35,029 bases of DNA, from positions 1 to 35,029 of the forward strand of contig JAHFPK010000003.1 in the NCBI GenBank assembly GCA_023266715.1, written 5' to 3'. Positions 33,171 through 35,029 of this stretch are shown here, in pieces (within the stretch, counting starts at the first letter, position 1; each line of letters opens with the position of its first letter). Below the pieces are notes generated by a model. That model searched no databases. It had not been told where the DNA came from and saw nothing but the letters and a program-made list of their open reading frames with translations. Source of the stretch: Hyphomicrobiales bacterium (lineage in GTDB: Bacteria; Pseudomonadota; Alphaproteobacteria; Rhizobiales; Aestuariivirgaceae). The position numbers and the translations under genes were made by a program.

Positions 33171-33703
33171 AGATAGTCCTGCCAGCTCTCATGCAAATAA
33201 TTGGGCGGGAAATGCCGCCCATTGCTGTGAAGCTGGTTGACGGTGGGGCAGTGCGGTTTGTGGGCAGGATACATTTTGACTTCATGGGGCAGATATCCGC
33301 CCTTGGCCAAATTGCACGGAGAGCAGGCCGCCACCACATTGTCCCAAGTCGTATGGCCGCCCTTTGACCTGGGGGTAACGTGATCAAAGGTGAGATCGTC
33401 ATGGGCCCCGCAATATTGGCAGGTAAAGCGATCCCGTAGAAAAACATTGAACCGGGTGAAGGCCGGCGTCCGCGACGGCTTCACATATGTCTTGAGAGAG
33501 ACAACACTGGGCAGCTTGAATTCAAATGAAGGGCTGCGCACGATCCGGTCATATTCGGAAACAATATTGACGCGCTCAAGAAACACCGCCTTGATCGCAT
33601 CCTGCCAGCTCCACAGGGACAAGGGATAGTAACTCAACGGCCGGTAATCGGCGTTGAGGACCAACGCAGGGCAGGCTTCCAGTGCGACGGCTTCGTGATA
33701 CAC
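33143..33703 (-). CDS. HNH endonuclease
   Basis: A protein of about 186 residues from GTG 33703, which has AGAGG 6 nt upstream and gives an N-terminus like homologues (about 11 residues before PALVLNADYRPLSYYPLSL). The ATG at 33736 in the track is the alternative. The core is a zinc-bound beta-beta-alpha-metal nuclease: FLRDRFTCQYCGAHDDLTFDHVTPRSKGG, then WDNVVAACSPCNLAKGGYLPHE, with the two CxxC knuckles, the catalytic-region Asp-His and Asn residues. Stand-alone HNH nucleases of this group are chromosomal and widespread in alphaproteobacteria; their role is unclear. It overlaps dsbB by 28 bp tail to tail. Confidence 0.92.
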   Translation of the reverse strand: MYHEAVALEACPALVLNADYRPLSYYPLSLWSWQDAIKAVFLERVNIVSEYDRIVRSPSFEFKLPSVVSLKTYVKPSRTPAFTRFNVFLRDRFTCQYCGAHDDLTFDHVTPRSKGGHTTWDNVVAACSPCNLAKGGYLPHEVKMYPAHKPHCPTVNQLHSNGRHFPPNYLHESWQDYLYWDTELDP

Positions 33704-33769
33704 CCTTAACCTCTTGAGGTTTGTCTTTAAAGGCATACTATATATCGTGCAACAATCCTGTGAAGGGCC

Positions 33770-34438
33770 TCAATTTATTCGCTGGGAAAGGCCCCTTAAG
33801 CCCCGGTAATGGCTCCACAACAATCGTGCAGCGACCGAACGCCACGGCTTCCAGTTTTGAGCCCTTTCAAGAAACGCCTTGGGCGTGGGCCTGCCTTCCA
33901 ATGCAAACAGATCTTGTGCCGCCACCTGTAAGGCTAAATCTTCGGCGGGACAGGCATCCGCCCGCCCAAGCGCGCTCAGCAGGTAAATATCTGCCGTCCA
34001 CGGACCAATTCCAGGCAGTGCCACCAATTTATCAAGTACGCCCTGATCCGACACCTGATGCAGTGATTCGAAATCCAGGGCTCCGCTTTGGATTGCTTCC
34101 GCAATGGCATGAAAGCTCCTGGCCTTGGCACGGGTCAGCCCGAGATTTCGTAAGGCATCAAGATCAAGTTTCAGAATCTCCGTTGGCTCGAAGGGATGGA
34201 GGCTGGTTTCAATGCGTTGCCAGATTGCATCCGCAGCCTTGAGCGAAATTAACTGTTCGGTAATAATTTTCAAAAGGCTTGCCAGGCCGTTTTCAACCCG
34301 CCGCGGGGAAGGCAGGCCGTGGACCGTTATGACCCCAGCAAAATCCGGCTCGCGTTCCACCAGAAAATCAGCACCCCGGGCAATATCCTTGTCAGTCTCA
34401 ATGACAAGAGATCTGTAGACATCAGAAGTCAGAGGCAA
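33770..34438 (-). CDS. alkA: DNA-3-methyladenine glycosylase II (AlkA family)
   Basis: A protein of about 222 residues of the HhH-GPD superfamily that removes alkylated purines in base excision repair. The helix-hairpin-helix is LVALPGIGPWTADIYLLSALG, followed by the catalytic aspartate in ACPAEDLALQ. The preceding IITEQLISLKAADAIWQRI is the family's 'QQISxxAA' segment. TTG 34438 is used as start, with a purine-rich AAAGGGA before it; the track's ATG 34492 lies further inside the SdhAF4 gene. In either case it overlaps sdhAF4, so the two are co-transcribed. Start codon uncertain; family clear. Confidence 0.88.
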   Translation of the reverse strand: MPLTSDVYRSLVIETDKDIARGADFLVEREPDFAGVITVHGLPSPRRVENGLASLLKIITEQLISLKAADAIWQRIETSLHPFEPTEILKLDLDALRNLGLTRAKARSFHAIAEAIQSGALDFESLHQVSDQGVLDKLVALPGIGPWTADIYLLSALGRADACPAEDLALQVAAQDLFALEGRPTPKAFLERAQNWKPWRSVAARLLWSHYRGLRGLSQRIN

Positions 34439-34592
34439 TCCCTTTGTACTCCCAATCACCAAAACGCGTAGGCTCTGGCCCCTTGGGCCCATTTATTTCC
34501 TTTGGTTGTTCCACTTTCAAGGCAGCGGCACGACGCTGTTCTGCTTCTGCCAGGGCCCGAGCGGCCGCGGAACCTAAATCACGTCTTTCCAT
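34422..34592 (-). CDS. Succinate dehydrogenase assembly factor 4 (DUF1674)
   Basis: A 56-residue protein from ATG 34592; AGGAG lies 10 nt upstream. The C-terminus INGPKGPEPTRFGDWEYKG is the highly conserved DUF1674/SdhAF4 motif, ending ASDF. SdhAF4 proteins bind flavinylated SdhA and assist complex II assembly. The N-terminal MERRDLGSAAARALAEAEQ is a charged helix. The track's start 34661 would extend it into the htpX upstream region. No sdh genes lie in this window. It is divergent from htpX with a 59-bp gap. Confidence 0.9.
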   Translation of the reverse strand: MERRDLGSAAARALAEAEQRRAAALKVEQPKEINGPKGPEPTRFGDWEYKGIASDF

Positions 34593-34651
34593 CTTGTCGA
34601 AACTCCTGCTCAACACCATTTTAAGCCCGGACAAAGGAAAAGTCTCGACCC

Positions 34652-35029
34652 ATGAATACATTTCGTACCGGACTCCTGCTGGCAGGACTTACCGGCCTTT
34701 TTCTTGCCATTGGCTACCTCATGGGTGGTCAGAGCGGCATGATTGTAGCCTTCCTGTTCGCGGCAGGCACCAATCTATTTGCCTATTGGAACGCCGATAA
34801 AATGGTTCTGCGCATGCAGGGCGCCCGACAAATTGACCGGTCTTACGCACCTGAATTCTATGACATCATTGCCAACCTGTCGGCGCGCGCCAATCTGCCC
34901 ATGCCCAAAGTCTATATCATGGACAATCCGCAACCCAACGCCTTTGCCACGGGCCGCAATCCCGAGAATGCGGCAGTTGCCGCCACAACGGGGCTCTTGC
35001 AACTTCTGTCGCCCGCTGAAATTGCCGGC
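34652..35029 (+). CDS. htpX: Protease HtpX homologue (partial, truncated at window end)
   Basis: From ATG 34652 the plus strand is open to the last base (126 codons): [22 protein letters not shown], two membrane helices (about residues 5-24 and 29-50), then [50 protein letters not shown]. The last residues, [11 protein letters not shown], directly precede the HEXXH zinc motif of HtpX, which lies just outside the window. HtpX is a membrane metalloprotease for misfolded membrane proteins. AAAGGAAA is 11-12 nt upstream of the ATG. The track misses it because it is truncated. Confidence 0.93.
   Translation, partial: MNTFRTGLLLAGLTGLFLAIGYLMGGQSGMIVAFLFAAGTNLFAYWNADKMVLRMQGARQIDRSYAPEFYDIIANLSARANLPMPKVYIMDNPQPNAFATGRNPENAAVAATTGLLQLLSPAEIAG

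Noticed and set aside
1-35029. CRISPR array, IS elements, tandem repeats, toxin-antitoxin or anti-phage genes
   Set aside because: None seen on either strand; all intervals longer than 300 bp are covered by assigned genes.

Overview
The window looks like a chromosomal housekeeping region of an alphaproteobacterium, most likely of the order Hyphomicrobiales (Rhizobiales). The evidence is gene content and order. There is argH - small lipoprotein - lysA - a TIGR02302-type membrane protein, then an MJ0042 zinc-ribbon protein divergent from ftsE-ftsX-acyltransferase, then ChaC / DUF2125, then a chorismate mutase - hisC - tyrA operon, and a methyltransferase divergent from gloB. A CtrA-type TTAA-N7-TTAA box sits in front of ftsE. 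Genus cannot be decided from the sequence alone. No phage, IS element, integrase, CRISPR array or toxin-antitoxin pair was seen.

Layout. 1-755: 5' part of an MFS efflux transporter (minus), divergent from 3-hydroxybutyryl-CoA dehydrogenase. 1.8-2.7 kb: tlpA-like thioredoxin plus an MmcQ/YjbR protein (minus). 2.8-8.1 kb: arginine and lysine biosynthesis (argH, lysA) with a 35-residue lipoprotein between them, then the 837-residue TIGR02302-like protein behind a CRP-like site. 8.1-9.4 kb: hpt and the zinc-ribbon protein (minus). 9.5-11.8 kb: ftsE-ftsX-acyltransferase, all coupled by 4-bp overlaps. 11.9-14.1 kb: B12-dependent ribonucleotide reductase. 14.1-16.0 kb: a small unknown gene, ChaC and a DUF2125-like protein. 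16.0-18.8 kb: chorismate mutase-hisC-tyrA. 18.9-21.3 kb: methyltransferase, divergent from gloB and a type II haloacid dehalogenase. 21.3-26.6 kb (minus): MOSC protein, mobA, mobB, a dimethylglycine/sarcosine dehydrogenase-like flavoprotein and a DMT transporter. 26.6-27.8 kb (plus): tusA and a dimethylarginine-hydrolase-like gene. 27.7-31.4 kb (minus): D,D-carboxypeptidase, a frameshifted DMT transporter, a CobW GTPase and an Spx/ArsC-like protein. 31.5 kb: tRNA-Leu(CAA). 31.6-33.2 kb: arfB, a YqaA-like membrane protein and dsbB. 33.1-34.6 kb (minus): HNH nuclease, AlkA-type glycosylase and SdhAF4. 34.65 kb to the end: the start of htpX.

How the genes work together. Most are core functions: amino-acid supply, nucleotide salvage and dNTP synthesis, divisome and envelope work, glyoxal detoxification, cofactor sulfur handling, ribosome rescue and disulfide formation. 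The region is very compact. Six of the seven convergent gene pairs overlap at their stop codons, and many co-directional genes overlap by ATGA or GTGA.

I did not find a clear new multi-gene system. The points most worth checking are: the CtrA-type box before ftsE; a 7-base homopolymer frameshift in a DMT transporter just upstream of a translationally coupled cobW; a chorismate mutase with a large unassigned C-terminal domain; a CRP-like site with class II geometry before the TIGR02302 gene; an HX4E variant acyltransferase; and a molybdenum-cofactor operon whose start region is nearly shared with a divergent tusA-ddaH pair.
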